Source of the DNA: Archilochus colubris
Lineage: Eukaryota; Chordata; Aves; Apodiformes; Trochilidae
DNA: 64,000 nucleotides
Assembly: GCA_023079485.1 (NCBI GenBank)
Contig: CM041083.1
Coordinates: forward strand, 141,807,052-141,871,051
Direction: 5' to 3'
This document shows, piece after piece, positions 25,901 to 38,500 of the stretch (within the stretch, counting starts at the first letter, position 1; each line of letters begins with the position of its first letter). The notes under the pieces are model-generated. The model searched no databases and had not been told where the DNA came from. It saw nothing but the letters and a program-made list of their open reading frames with translations. The position numbers and the translations under genes were made by a program.

Positions 25901-28703
25901 ATTTAGACCTGGATTCACAAAAGACATTTACAAGCCTAAACCCCACCAGTGGGTTAACAGCCAGTGGTGAGGGGCCCCTATTCCTACACATCAGTAAATT
26001 CAGGCCTTAAAAGTTACTCTGTTAGACCAATTTATTGATCTGTGGCAGCTTTTGAACCAAGCACAGCAAAATGATTCGATATTTTAATGCAGGAAGCAGT
26101 GAAAAATACTATATTCCCTAATTTAGATACATGGGATATTAACCATCAGGATAGAATACGGTGGGCGGAAACACCAGGGATTGTTCTTATTCTCTTAAGA
26201 AGGCTAGGGATTGAAGTACTTTTAAGTCTTTCCTTACAAATATATTGTTGTAGACACATATTCCTTCTAGTACTGTGAATGAAGTCAGTAATCTTCAAGA
26301 ACTGTAATGGAAAAAAGCCCAGGCTGGTATGAAATGGACTTTAGAGGATGGATGATCAGCTTCATGAATATGATGTTTCACTAAAGTGAATAGCAATATT
26401 TCTTTCAATATTTGTAGGAAGGTGAAGCTCAAGATGTGTTTTGCAGAGGATATCGTTACCTTGACAGTAATTTTCATCTGAAAGTACAGCACATACTATT
26501 ACAAAGGCACTAATTGCCCTACTCAAAATGAAACTGCAGGAAATAAAATGAAAATGTTTTCCTCTATTATAAAAATTGTTTACCCTACATATTTGACCCA
26601 TCTAGAGATATGGCTAATTTCATCATTTTCTTGACCAGTTCATTGGAAAGAAACAAAATAGTATCAGAAAACCTCTACAAATACTGCTAGGAGAGCAGGA
26701 AAATCAATAAGCACTTTAAAAAGCATTACAGAGTGAAATTTTCAGACTGACCCCTTAAGAATAAGAAACGGCCAGAAAACTGGCTAAATACAGCTGGTCA
26801 AATGTAATCAAAAGATGACATTTGCTTATCATTTATAAGTATCTTCCACATTTAAAACAAAAGCACAGGAAGAATTTGTTCCTCCTATGTCAACTGGTTG
26901 CTGTTTCTTCTCCCCTGCGATTTAAGGAAAAACCCCAAATCTTGACCTTGAGACTTCCAGCTCACATAGATGTGGGAGTTGCTATTGGCATGAGAAATAC
27001 GCACTTGGAGAAATGAGGAAACAAAGTAAGGTTAATATTTTTTTTTCTAATATCTCTGACCTCATTGCTTTATAGTAAGGATTGCTAAAAATTACCTTGG
27101 CTTTCCTGCTTGCACAGTATTGAAATGTTTTGTAGAGGTTTGTTATTGATCTATGCTGTATTTAATGAGTTACTTTTGCTCAGTGATACTATCACATTTA
27201 TAGAAATAATCTCCTTACAAATACATTAGTGTATATTTTTTTGTTGTTGGACTGCTATATACCATTTCTGTGTTATTTTGATAGTTTCCTCCCCCTCCTT
27301 TGTCGAGGGCTGAGAAAGATCAAAAGCCTAAAATACTCTAAAACACTGAAACCAGATAGGGTCCCATTTAGAAGCTAATGTTGTACACAAACTGAAACAT
27401 ATATTTGGAAATATTAGCTCAGCTTCATTCTCCAGGCTCCTTTCCAAAATTATAGCTCTGCTTTTTAAAATTAAACAGTTGACACAAAGTGGCTTCAGCT
27501 TTCAGAAATATTTTGACAGCACTTGTTGAGGGGGGCTGACAAAATAGAAGTGTTCTTGCAAAACAGTTTCACCAAATCACATTGTGGTAGAAGATTTGAT
27601 GTGATTTATTCACTGCAGCTCCACACATGTAACATGGCCGTGACACAGGACCTCTGATTATTTCAGGTAATTTAACGGAGCTTGTTGGGAAACCTGTTAG
27701 CTGGCTGCAGTTATACTATTAATTAGAAGTATACATAATGCTGCCTGCCCCTGTGTAATCAATAACATTTAATACGGAGTGGGCCCCGATGTATGTGTGT
27801 CTGTATATCCCCATGTTGAAAAAGAATTCTGTTTATGGCCAAGAAGTACTGGACTGCTAAAAATGAAACTTGTCCGATAGTGGAAACACCACCAGAAGAC
27901 AGACAACTGTTCTGAGAAGCCAGATGTTGCTACTAACTCCAGTTTATACAATAGCTAGCATTATTAATCTATAATTGTTATTTTGCCGCATATACTGAAA
28001 AAAAAATAATTCAAAACTAAAAACCGAAAATGTCCCTAATTTTGCCTTTATATAGTTCAAATCATAGAACTCATAAGTATTTCAAAACACAGGCTGCTTT
28101 TTTGATAAACATGTCAGTACAATGGACTTTCTGTAGGTATATGGTGGTAATGAACACCCTTCAGGATCTTCAGTCAACAGCAGAACATCTTAAGTGAGCT
28201 TAAGTGAAGAGTTTTGAAAAGATAGTGGTAGTAATATTGTGAAAGTACAAGTAGGCTGCACTGTGGAACTAACACAAAGGAGTTCAGCTGTTTGGATCAA
28301 ACTCTCTCTTCATCTTAAGCACTAGTCGTGCACAGAGAAAAACATCTATCTGAAATTAAATCTCACCACCTTGTCCTAAAACATATGGCCTTTCAAAAGG
28401 TGAATCTATGAGCAGCTTTATTAGCGTTTTATCACTGCGGACTCACCATAGCATAGGCTGTTGTGCGATTGCCTATGTGGAAAATATATGCTTAGGTGCA
28501 GAAGCCAAGTGGTGCTGGAGCTGGAAGAGATCCAGCTGCTGCTCTTCTAGGGTTGCCATATGCTAAGGAAGGCCCTGACAGTCTCCTCCACTGTCTCCTG
28601 CTGCTATAGTTCTTGACATCAGTTATGTGAAAAATAAGGGTTTAAAATTGTAGCTTATAGTTTTGTTGAGTGTATCTTTCAACTTAATAACGTTTGTTTG
28701 GCC
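22940..28703. other. AT-rich intergenic sequence, no gene seen
   Basis: About 5.8 kb with no CR1 or LTR signature that I could recognise and no open frame above about 95 codons with a domain. Confidence 0.45.
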
Positions 28704-28707
28704 AGTT

Positions 28708-29140
28708 TGTTGAGATAGCATGTTGTGTCCTGTTGTTTTGGGGTGTATGTTTAAGCGTACTTATAAGGAAGAAAAGCCAGGCAAACAGGAGGAGGGGCCG
28801 AGGGCGGGGGCCCGCCAAACAGGGACGTCAGGTGGCCATTCCCCTCAGCAACAGGAGGAAGCCCGCGAAACATGAAACCATTCCCCTCAGCAGCAGAACG
28901 AAGCCCGCGAAGCAAGAACCAATGCTGGGAGAGCCCGCAAAAGAAAAACCAATGATAAACTGATAAGAGACTAAGGGGAAGAGGTTTATGAAAAGTATAA
29001 AAGAACCGGTTTTACTTTATGGAACTTGCGAGCTGGTGGTGGGGCTACGGCTCCCTGGCCGCCCAGCGTGCTGCAGTGCGCTGCTTTACTTATATCTCTC
29101 TCAATAAAAAGTTTTAAACATAGAGTCAGCGTTTTTAACA
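28708..29140 (+). mobile_element. ERV1-type solo LTR (433 bp) with 4-bp target duplication
   Basis: The element runs from TGTTGAG to TTTTTAACA (TG...CA with TGTT/AACA inverted ends) and is flanked by AGTT at 28704-28707 and 29141-29144. A 4-bp duplication is typical of gamma-retrovirus-like (class I) ERVs. U3 contains two adjacent 42-bp repeats (28836-28877 and 28878-28919). A GCCCGC-A-rich motif recurs at 28810, 28861, 28903 and 28933, and CCAAT motifs follow. A TATAAAAG box lies at 28996-29003 and an AATAAA signal at 29103-29108, in the correct U3-R order. An 89-codon open frame inside it is incidental. No internal viral genes are attached. Confidence 0.8.
28836..28919 (+). repeat. Two 42-bp direct repeats in LTR U3
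   Basis: Units start at 28836 and 28878 with CCATTCCCCTCAGCA and each contains GAAGCCCGCGAA. Direct repeats of this size in U3 are usual for retroviral enhancers; enhancer activity here is inferred, not seen. Confidence 0.75.
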
Positions 29141-29144
29141 AGTT

Positions 29145-30532
29145 ATATGACACAAAATAAAAGGTCCATCTGGCACAGCAGAAATGCTGGAGATGTCAGC
29201 ACGATGCTCTACTGATTTTGGTGTGTCCCACCAACAGCTAGAATTATCTAAGGTGTTGTGCCCTGTGGATATAACCACAAAGGAGTTAAGAAAAACAGGG
29301 CAATTAACCCTCAGGTTTTTTATGGGGTAAGAATCTCTTCTTAGCATTATTGCTTCCATATAGAAAGCTTAAGGCCAAATAGACTAGTGTCATCCAGTCT
29401 GATCTTGTGCACAACACAAACACAACTCCCTAGCTTCTCTGTCACGTTGTCTGGTGACTAGGCCTGTGACACAAGGCTGATTTAAAATGCCTGAGGTATG
29501 GAGAAAGTGCCATGCTATTCAACATCTGTCTCTACTGATTGAATATTCTTATTGAGTTAAACCCATCATCTTTCCTACCCTTATTTTGGCAAGCTTTAGT
29601 TTCCATCTCCTGATGGATTTTTTTTATGTTCTTCTGTTATAATACTATTTACCATCAGAAATACGTTCTTCCTATAGCAGCTTGGAGTGCTCCTTAAGCT
29701 ACTATGTATAACCTTTAAGTCACTGTCATACTTTCAAAAGCATGTTGTGCTAACTGATGGATTTTCTGTACTATGAGAAATCTGAACAGCAACTACTTTT
29801 TTGTTGCTGTTGTCCAATGCTCAGAGGCTGAGCAGCATGGTGAACTATGCTTATAACTACACAAAAAAAAAGAGTCGGTATTTTTTTCTTGCTTGCTTTT
29901 CAAATGAAATAAATAAAGATATGATTCTTTATGTCTATAGAAGTGCTGGAAGACATCTTAAGTTGACTTAAGTGATCATACTGGAGCTGGTAAAACCACA
30001 ATTACCTGCATATGTTAGCAACCTGCCTTATCAGAACTAGCATTTCTAAACAGGATTGCAGGATTAATTATTGTCATTAAGAAAACAGCAGGGAGATCTG
30101 TGAGTGGCAAAACTAATGAAGCCTCGTTTCCTGTTTCCCAGAAATTTAAATCCCTCCTGCTTCTTATGGATGATTTCCACATTATTTCCAGAGCTCTCTG
30201 TCCCTTACATATTCAGTTCTAGCATCATCCATTTATCAAGGTGGGCAAGGAGTGGCTGCCTCAGAGACAGCCATGCAGATCACATCCCCCCCATTATTCA
30301 TATGGGATAAAGTTCTGGTAGCTTTATTAATTTGGGGTTCTGCCTTACTTCTTGAGAATCTAAAGAAATCAAACCTGAAGAAGGTTTAAGAGTCATAATG
30401 TGAACGGTAAGACTATGAAGGTCCTACTACAACACTGCATATAACTAAGTCCCATATATTCTCAATGAACTTCAGTTTTTGCTTGCCATCACTATCAGTT
30501 TCTACCAGTAATGCTAATGATGAGCCACCTTT
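29145..30532. other. AT-rich intergenic sequence, no gene seen
   Basis: Short open frames only; nothing recognisable. Confidence 0.5.
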
Positions 30533-30840
30533 TCATAGAATCATAGGATTGGCTGGGTTGGAAGGGACCTCAGAGATCATCGAATCCAACCCTTGATCCA
30601 CTACTGCTGCAGTTACCAGACCATGGCACTGAGTGCCACATCCAGTCTCTTTTTAAGTATCTCCAGGGACGGAGAATCCACTACTTCCCTGGGCAGCCCA
30701 TTCCAGTGTTTGATCACCCTCTCCATAAAGAAATTCTTTCTAATATCCAACCTAAACCTCCCCTGGCACAACTTGAGACCGTGCCCTCTTGTCTTGTCTT
30801 TTACATCTGTGATGTTCCCATAATGAAAGGCCTGCAGGTA
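30533..30840 (-). mobile_element. CR1 LINE, ORF2 C-terminus and 3' end
   Basis: Reverse-oriented CR1 with its 3' terminal repeat at the left. The minus-strand frame still reads as the C-terminus of CR1 ORF2, including [20 protein letters not shown] and the [17 protein letters not shown] block. It is one of the less decayed copies in the window, but only the tail of the reverse-transcriptase ORF is present. Confidence 0.9.
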
Positions 30841-31069
30841 TGTGTCTGCAGAACTCATACAGACAAAACTGTGGCTACACAAGAGATCATGAAGCCAAAG
30901 GGGCTGACAAAAGAAACGTGTTGTGCAGCAGCAATATGTTTCATTACAACCAGGGATGGACCAAGCCTACCTGGCTGTTTCTGTGTTTCAAAGCACCTCT
31001 TTTACATGACAGTGCAGAGGTGGGTGAGACAGGATTCCAGCAGCACAGGGAGAATTATTCCTGAATTAT

Positions 31070-31225
31070 TTTGAGGAGGCTGCTATAAAGTATCCCGGGA
31101 ACCTTCTCTTCTCCAGGCTGAACACCCCCAACTCTCTCAGCCTGGCTTTGGAGCAGAAGTGCTCCAGCACTTTTAAATCATCTTTGTGGCCCTTCTCTGG
31201 ACCCTCTCCAAGAGGTCTGTGTCTA
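31070..31225 (-). mobile_element. CR1 LINE ORF2 fragment, more upstream part
   Basis: The minus-strand translation gives KARLRELGVFSLEKRR, a hallmark of CR1 ORF2 just upstream of the segment at 30533-30840. The two pieces are collinear but separated by about 230 bp (30841-31069) that does not read as CR1. They may be one element broken by an insertion, or two copies. It abuts the TUBGCP3 CpG island. Confidence 0.8.
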
Positions 31226-31477
31226 AACCCTGACTCGGGTCAGGGATCTGGACACATTTTCCCACATCCGCATTGATCCGTAACTCCTTCGTGCCGCAAA
31301 GCTACGGACACACGGGGCAAAGAGCCACGCTGGTAGCTACTGATGGCCACGAAGTGTGGCCACCCCCCTGCTGTGCCTGGCTGGCTCTTCTCCGGGACAA
31401 GCCTGTTCTCCCAGGCATTATGAGGGACGAGGGAGACGACGTTTTCCAGAAGCGAAATGCTGCTGAGCGGGAATCTC

Positions 31478-31523
31478 CTATTTCCATTCTTGAGAATTTT
31501 CTATTTCCATTCTTGGGAATTTG
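31478..31523 (+). repeat. 23-bp tandem duplication carrying TTCN4GAA sites
   Basis: Two adjacent 23-bp units (31478-31500 and 31501-31523) share CTATTTCCATTCTTG. Each contains a TTCTTG(A/G)GAA palindrome of the TTCN4GAA type, as bound by some STAT factors. Binding is not shown by sequence alone. It sits at the upstream edge of the CpG island. Confidence 0.6.
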
Positions 31524-31751
31524 GCGGAGTTTTTGAGGCATCGCAGGCCTCACAGCGACGGCCTAAGCCCAGTCACCTCCGCACTACCTCAGGGACACCG
31601 GGGTCTCCCTGGGTCCCCGAGTGCCTTTTCCCGGGGCTGTGGAAGAGGGAGCTGAGCGGCCGCGGGAAGCGGGGGTGTCGCTGCCTACCCCGGAACCTCT
31701 GAGCGGCGGCGGTGGCGGCGCGGCGGAGCGCGTTGTTGGAGGCGCGCTGCG

Positions 31752-31835
31752 ATGCCGCCCCGCGCTGAGGGGCATTGTGGGTGCGGAGCCGCCGCCGCTG
31801 CGGCTTTCGGCGGGTTCTGTAAAATGGCGCCGTAG
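31752..31835 (+). other. Nested upstream ORFs in presumed TUBGCP3 5' leader
   Basis: An ATG at 31752 opens a 27-codon frame ending with TAG at 31833-31835. A second ATG at 31824 lies in the same frame and gives a three-codon ORF. Both end 147 nt before the TUBGCP3 start. They would matter only if transcription begins upstream of them, which cannot be judged here. Confidence 0.4.
31821..31831 (+). promoter_or_regulatory. YY1-like site (AAAATGGCGCC)
   Basis: Matches the AANATGGCGNC form of the YY1 element that in many TATA-less CpG-island promoters lies just downstream of the start site. Its ATG doubles as the inner upstream ORF start. It predicts a start site shortly before 31821 (inference). 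Confidence 0.55.
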
Positions 31836-31982
31836 GCGGCGGGAGAGCGGGCGGCCGGGGCGGGAGGTGTCGCGGGGTACCTTGTGCTGCTGAGCGGGGA
31901 GGGCGTCTCCTCTCCTCCTTTCTTCTGTCACCCCGCTGTACTGCCCCCTTACCCACCCCCCTCTCCAGCATCCCTGGCGGCG

Positions 31983-32058
31983 ATGGCGACTCCGGACCAA
32001 AAATCTCCCAACGTTTTGCTGCAGAACCTCTGCTGCCGCATCCTGGGCAAGAGCGAAG
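31983..32058 (+). CDS. TUBGCP3: TUBGCP3 exon 1 (coding part), residues 1-25
   Basis: Encodes [18 protein letters not shown] and on to GKSE, then one base of the next codon (Ala). The donor is AAG|GTAACG. It lies inside the CpG island. The frame is open upstream to at least 31884 but holds no earlier in-frame ATG, so the homologous ATG is the natural start. Whether an upstream non-coding exon exists is unknown. A pyrimidine-rich tract ending in CAG just before the ATG could serve as an alternative acceptor. Confidence 0.95.
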
Positions 32059-32534
32059 GTAACGGCTGTCTGCCTCCACACCTCCCGCCCTGCCCCCCCA
32101 TTCCCTGCAGACGTTGGAGCCCGTAGGGGGCGAGGGGAACGTCTGCTCCCGGGGGGGTGGGCGAGGGTATCGGAGAGGTGGTGGGGGGGATATGGGCGGG
32201 GGCCGCCGTGTCGGGGTGGAGAGATGCGATCCCCGCCACACCGCCCGCCAAGGGCGTCCCCATGGCCGGGGGAGCGTCTTTGCGCTTGGCTTGGCCCGGC
32301 GTGGGGGGGTCTGGGAGGGCTGGCGATCTGCCCTGGCCCTGCGGGTGGTTCTGCTCCTGTCCGGCGTGGCAGCGGTGCGGGGTGAGAGGGGCCTGTGGTG
32401 GGCTTGTGCCGCCTTCGTGTCCTCCTCATACCCCCCGCCTCCCGCCACCCCCAGAGCGCTCGGCTGGGTCGAGAGATCTTCCGCTGTGGAGAGACCACCA
32501 CACCAGCCAGGCAGGCTGGCAGCAAAGTCTTGTG

Positions 32535-32567
<33 letters not shown>

Positions 32568-35500
32568 GTTTGGAAACAGAAATGCTGAGATACTAACAGG
32601 CTGGCTCCTGTTCTTACCTCTGCTGTCAGAGTGGTTCCAAAGAATGTTTATCAATATGGAGACAGGCGCTTTACATATATAAATATATATATAATATATA
32701 TATAATGGCTCTCCACTGGGGGGGAGAAAGGTGGTTCGTGTACACTTTGGCCGGTGTTTGCTTAGGTCGAGCCATCAACAGCCCTTAGGGCCTCTGCAGG
32801 TCCTCTGTGTCTCACAGAATCAAGAAGAGACGCTGTGAGAATCAAGGGAATGAATCCCGTGCCTGTTTGCATAAGTTTCTATCAGTTGCAATCAAAGACT
32901 CTGTTTTTAGTAAGTGGTTGGAGGGTGGTAAAGAAGAGGTGCATCTGCTATGTCTCCTCTTAAAGTTATGCTGCTTGTAAGCACTGCTCACCAGGCAGGC
33001 TCATGCCATAGTTTTTGTTTTATCTTCTTGCACAAGAGATCGATTCCCTATTAGTAGTGGCTGCGAAGTCTTCTGTGTGTTTGTTTCTCCTTCCATACCC
33101 CTCTCTTCTGGCAAGTCACTCCCAGTTACCTTTAGATACTTCTGTGACAGTAACTAATCATTTTGAATATTGACCTGTTGTAAATAATTGGATTCAAACT
33201 AAAACATGGCCTAAAAGTGAATTCCTGCTCTCTGCAAAGTCTAGGAAATGAGTGGCAAGGTGCAAATACAGTTGTCTCTGTCCCTCAAACTTTTATGTTT
33301 CCACCTATTTGAGACAACATCTCATGGTCAGTCTATCCTTATCTGTAAATTAGAAAGATACAGGTTTAATGAACTATTTTATGGACTATTCAATTGATAA
33401 GGAACAGGCTGGGTGGCTGCCTCCAGAGAGTTGTAACCAATGTCTCAATGGACGTCAGTAACAAGTGATGTCCCCTACGGGTCTGTGTTGGGACTGATGC
33501 TGGTCAGTATCTTTATTAATGACAGATACAGTGGGATTGAGCACACCCTCAGCAGGTTTGAAGTTGGCACTCAAGCTGAGCAGTGCAGCTGAAGTACTTG
33601 AGGGAAAGGATGTAGCCAGAGGGACCTCGACAGGCATGAGGAGTTGGGCCTGTGTGAACCTCCTGAAGTTCAACTAGATGGAGTGTAAAGTCCTGCATCT
33701 GGGTTGGGGCAGTCCCCAGGATCAGTACAGACTAAAAGATGAATGGATTGGGAGCAACTTTGCAGGGAAGGACTTGGATAGATGAAAAACTGGACATGAA
33801 CCAGATGTGTGCACTTGCATCCCAGAGACCCCCTTGTATCCTGGGCTCCATGAAAAGTAGTATGGCCAGCAGGTCAAAACAGTTGGTTCTCCCCCACTAT
33901 TTTGCTTCTCTACAGAACTGTAAGCAGTTCTGGGGTGCCCAGTGCAAGAAGGACTCCTGCTAGGGAGGGTCAAGAGGAGGGCCACAAACATGATCAGAGA
34001 GCTTCTTTGAGGAAAAGCTGCAAAGAGATGAGGTTATTAAGCCTGGAGAGGAGAAGGCTCTGGGGAGACCTTATTGCAGCTTTTCAGTACTTAAAAGGAG
34101 CATATAAAAAGGACAGAAAGAAACTTTTCACCAAGGCCTGAAGTAACAGGACAAGGAGCAATGGTTTCAAACTGAAAGAGTAGGTTTCAAAGGGACATCA
34201 GGAAGAATTTTTTTACAATGAGGGTAGTGAGATGCTGGAACAGCCTGGACACATTGAGGGCAGGAGTGTTGCACAAGGTAAGTTCTGAAAGTTCTTTCCA
34301 ACCCAAAGCATTTTGTGTCAGTAATTCACCTGAGAAGCTCAGAAGAGATGGGAAGAAGTTGAAATCTCTTCGTCTTCGCTGAAATGTTGAATAGAGACTC
34401 TTCCAGAGAAATATTCTGTTGATTGGTTGAATTTGATGATCTTAAGGGTCATTTCCAACCTAAATGATCATATGATTCTATGATCAGCAGCTTTTGGTTA
34501 CTATTTTGTTTTGTTTTTCCAAAATCCTTTCTCTATTGTATGCTCAAGACTTCTGCAAAGCCACATATTTCCTATTTCCACATTTGTCAGTCTGTCAGCA
34601 TTCTGTTACAGGGATTCCTGGTGTGAGATTTTATGAGGATGGGCTAAGTTTCTATTCTTCCACTGTCTGCCCTAAATCAATTGTAGCTTCTTAACTGTTT
34701 TTTTAATTCAACACCTATTTCTTTCAGCAACTGGTTTAAATGGATATTAAAGGATATTTCACAGTAGCCTACAGTTATCAAGTGCTTTGCTTTTAGTGCT
34801 GTTTCTTGCTTTTACATCCCTTGGAAGCCCCTTCTAATGCAATTGCTTCATATTCTTACTTAGGAGCACTTCAAACTTTTTGCTGCCAGAAATCTCAAGT
34901 TATGGTGCTAGCTCTGCTTCCAAAAATATAAAAGGAATTAAAAGAAAAAGAGGGCTCATATTATTTTTGTTATTTTTAAAAATAAATGTAAAACCTGTTC
35001 CTTTATTCTGCAGTTCCACTCCTGAAACTAAAATCTTGTGTGTGTGACAAATGAAAGGAGAAATTTTGCCCCAAATCACAGTAAACTGCTGCATGTAATC
35101 TGTAAGCCCTCTAGGTCTGTTCACTTGTGGGTTATCTGAAGACTTATTTGAAGTAGCAACTTAAAAAAATAGCGTGGTTGTCTGCCACCTTTACTGTTGC
35201 CCATATTTTTATGCATGTGACATGTGGGAAGCTCATCCTTACCCTGCTGTTTTATTCCTATGTTATGAGGGACTTCAGTATTGAAGGCTCACCTTGAAAC
35301 ACTCAGCTGTCAGTTTCATTAAAATTGACTTGTTTTAATTTGTCATCAGCTCAGCTATTGAGTTAAAGTGCACAGAGACTGATGAATCAGTCTGTGAAAG
35401 AATTCAGGCATGAAAGGTGTGGATGGTTGGTGTTTTCCCCCTGCCCCAGCTTTCTGTGTCCAAGGGAGGTGGTCTGCAAGGGAACTTTGTTAGTATCAGC

Positions 35501-38500
35501 ATCCTCTGTGTTGAAGTAGATGCATGTATCCCTGGGTGGTAAGGAAACCACCAGACAAGTTATTTATCATTTTACTGGTTTTCAGGCTTGTAACTCTGAT
35601 TTCAGTGCAGGATAAGTTTTGAAGTATGGTATCTGTGTGTGGCTAGTGATCTACAGGCAGCTTCCCCCTCCTTGAGTACTGATCAAGTGATGTTGCTTTG
35701 TATACACACATCCTCTTTTTTTTAAAGCAGATTTTGCAAATATTAGCAGTTTGGTCTCTGGTAAGCAATTTATGATGTTCAGTTACTTCTACAGAGTTTT
35801 GGAAGAAAAAGCATAGGTACTTAAAGAGATCCTAAGTTTATTAGAGAAATCGCTAGGAAAAATTTTATAACAAGAAGCTGAGGCTAGGTATAAACAGCCA
35901 TCTTTAACCATTTGTGTAGTTAAACTGCTACGAATTTCTTGAAACCCTAGCTTTTGATAAGTTCCTGAAATAAGTGCTCTGGCAAAATACAGGTACTGAT
36001 GTAATTGTGTGAAATGTAATGGGTAAATCATGAAAAAGAATTAAAATCTAAAGGGCCTCTTTGCTGTGGTACATTCCCTGAGTTTGTACTTAGAAGGTTT
36101 GATCTACTTGGGTTTGTTCCTTCTCAGCATTAGTGTTTCCTTATGTTTATGAGGAAGCTCTGACTTCAAAAGAAGCTGAAGGATTTTGTTTATATAATGT
36201 CTGTATCATATTAGAGCACTTAGAGCTAATGTGGGATAAGTGGTCTTGCTCTGCATCCATGTCTAAATTCTGCAGTCCCACTCCTGAAGCCCTCCATAAA
36301 CCTGATGAAGCCTGTGGTCTGCTGGGGATTCTTTCACTTCTGCCTTAGAAGGCCTGCATCGTCCCCAGTTGTTAAAGATTTATATTAAAGTGAATTTGTT
36401 CTATGATGGAATGTGACTGCAGAGGCTTCCAGAGATGGAGCTATCTTCTCTCTCTTCCCACTTTTTTGAGATCATCCACTAAGTCGATGAGTTGCTCAGT
36501 TTTCAAAATCAGTCAACTGCATGGGCCTAGTTATGTTTTGTTGTTTTTTGAGTTTTTTTTGCCAAGAGCTCTGCTGCTGAGAAATTAATTACAAAGTGTG
36601 CTGAGTTACATGGAAGAACTCGACTTAAAAAGAATAATAAAAAAATAGATCTACCTGAATTTATTTTTTTTTTTTGAGTAGAACTAAGGTTTGAAAGCTC
36701 TATTCCTGTGCTTTAGCCTATTCTCAAGTATGCTTCTAAAACCAGCTTCCCATGGCTCTTTGTGTCTGCAGCCACCCACTGCTGTTCATTGGGGGCCTCT
36801 GAGCTCTGCAGCTGGAGCCCTTGCTGACCTTCCTCGTGTCCTCAGAGTGTGTAAGGACTGGGATACAAGTTTTGCATTATCAATCTTTCTGTGTTTATCC
36901 AGGCTGTCTACCTCACTTCTAAACTAGTAGCTGATCTTGCAGAGAATTTGTCTGCCTGTGCAGAAATTTCCATGATATTTTTCCCTCTGTGAACTCCAGC
37001 AGTTACACAGGGTCACACGCCTCTCTTTGGGCAGTGAATTTCATCTGACAAGAAGCTTTGTGTTCTTTCCTGTCTTTCACTAACCCTCAGACAGTTTGTA
37101 GACTGCCATACAAGCCTGTCAGTTTTTAAGAGCTCTTGGTGCCTCCAATGGAATCAAACGGTATTGCTATCAAGTATTTGAGCTACATCTATTTGGTTTT
37201 GTATCCTAAAAAGATTTTTGTGTGTCAAAGTGCTCCTGGAGTGCTCCACATGCTCTAGAACGTGATATCCCAGTCTGCAGAGAGTGGTTTTCTACCCGAA
37301 GTCCATTATACAGCCTTCATTTAAGCTTGGTGTTGTGTTTTTTGTGTTTTGGTTTTTTTTTAAGTGTGTGGCTTTTTTTTTTTATATATATATTTTTTAA
37401 GCTCTGAACTATTAGAGTAGCTCTTAAATTTTCATGGTGAGGGAAAGCATAAAATTCACTAACAGGTGTAATGGAGGCTTTTTTACCTATGCTAATAACA
37501 GAAGCAAATGAAAGTTGAAAAATTAAGCAAAAATTCAGTGAGGGAAAGTTCCAAGAAGCTTGTGTGACTGCATTGCTGGTAGTCCAGTGGAGCATTCCCC
37601 AGATGAATTTGTTTACTGAAAACAGAAAAAGTTACTGACAATAGAAATATTAACAGAACTAAGGGACTGTTATGTTTCCTGTGCTGTGCTTCGAAGTTTG
37701 TGTACATCTTTTAAGTAAGGAAAGGCAAAAGTATATGTGGTTTAGGTTTTATTTTGTGTTTGTTTGTTTTGGTTTGTTTTTACAAATTAAGGATAAACTT
37801 AAAATGTTTCAAATAAAAACTTGTCAAAACCAGAATATTTTTGTCTTTACATTACATAATTTGTTTTTTACTGTTCTTTTCCTTCTGAAAGAAATGAACA
37901 GAGGAGTTTTAGTTGACTAAAGCAGACGACTAATGCAATATTAAATTTTTTCAGGAATACTTCATAACTGGGCCGGCCTAAAGTTCTCAGTGTTTTCTAC
38001 AGGAAGAAGTGGTTTTGCTTAAAGTGTGTTTGTAGATTGTCTTAAAAACAAAATAGGGAGCACTGATGAGATTCTAGACTAGTAGTTTAGTTTATCAGTA
38101 TACTACATCATACTAATGAAATTGCCTTTTTTCTTGGCTAAAATTCGTACTAATGTAGAAGTTTTGATACAGTTAAAAAAAAGAAAATATAGTACAATTA
38201 CTGTATTGGCAACCTCAGTATCTTGTTCACAGTATGTGCCAGAAGGTTCTCAAGTTTTACAGCTTTTTTTGCAGGTTTACTTGTGCAGTAGCAGCACATT
38301 AGGTGTTTAACAAACACTTTGCTACAGTAAATACGTTTGGTTTTTTTTCCTTCAACATGAGCCAGATGGCAACATCTGTGTCTGAGTGGTTTGCAGCAGT
38401 AGCTTCTTAGCCACTTAGTGCCTCACATGGGGTGTTTATGAGTTTTGAGTGTAACTGTTTTACAATAATTTTACATCTGAATTTAAACAAAACTGTCTGG

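Larger units (their letters stand above)
31250..32500 (+). promoter_or_regulatory. TUBGCP3: CpG island promoter of TUBGCP3
   Basis: GC- and CpG-rich DNA, densest at about 31640-32480 and sharply different from the AT-rich flanks. It surrounds the first coding exon. No TATA box is evident, which fits a housekeeping CpG-island promoter with dispersed start sites. The start site cannot be fixed from sequence. Long open frames on both strands here are a by-product of high GC. Bidirectional activity is possible, but nothing on the minus strand reads as a real gene. Confidence 0.85.

Noticed and set aside
28694..28963. 89-codon open frame rich in Lys/Arg/Pro
   Set aside because: It lies inside the U3 region of the 28708-29140 LTR and its repeats mirror the LTR direct repeats; not a gene.
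32114..32596. Plus-strand 160-codon frame downstream of exon 1
   Set aside because: It lies in intron 1 within the CpG island and ends in the poly-T run as poly-Phe; this is a composition artefact.
31573..32654. Long minus-strand open frames (291 and 356 codons) over the first exon
   Set aside because: They lie in the CpG island, are rich in Arg/Pro/Gly/Ala as expected from random GC-rich sequence, run antisense through the TUBGCP3 start and match no family I know.
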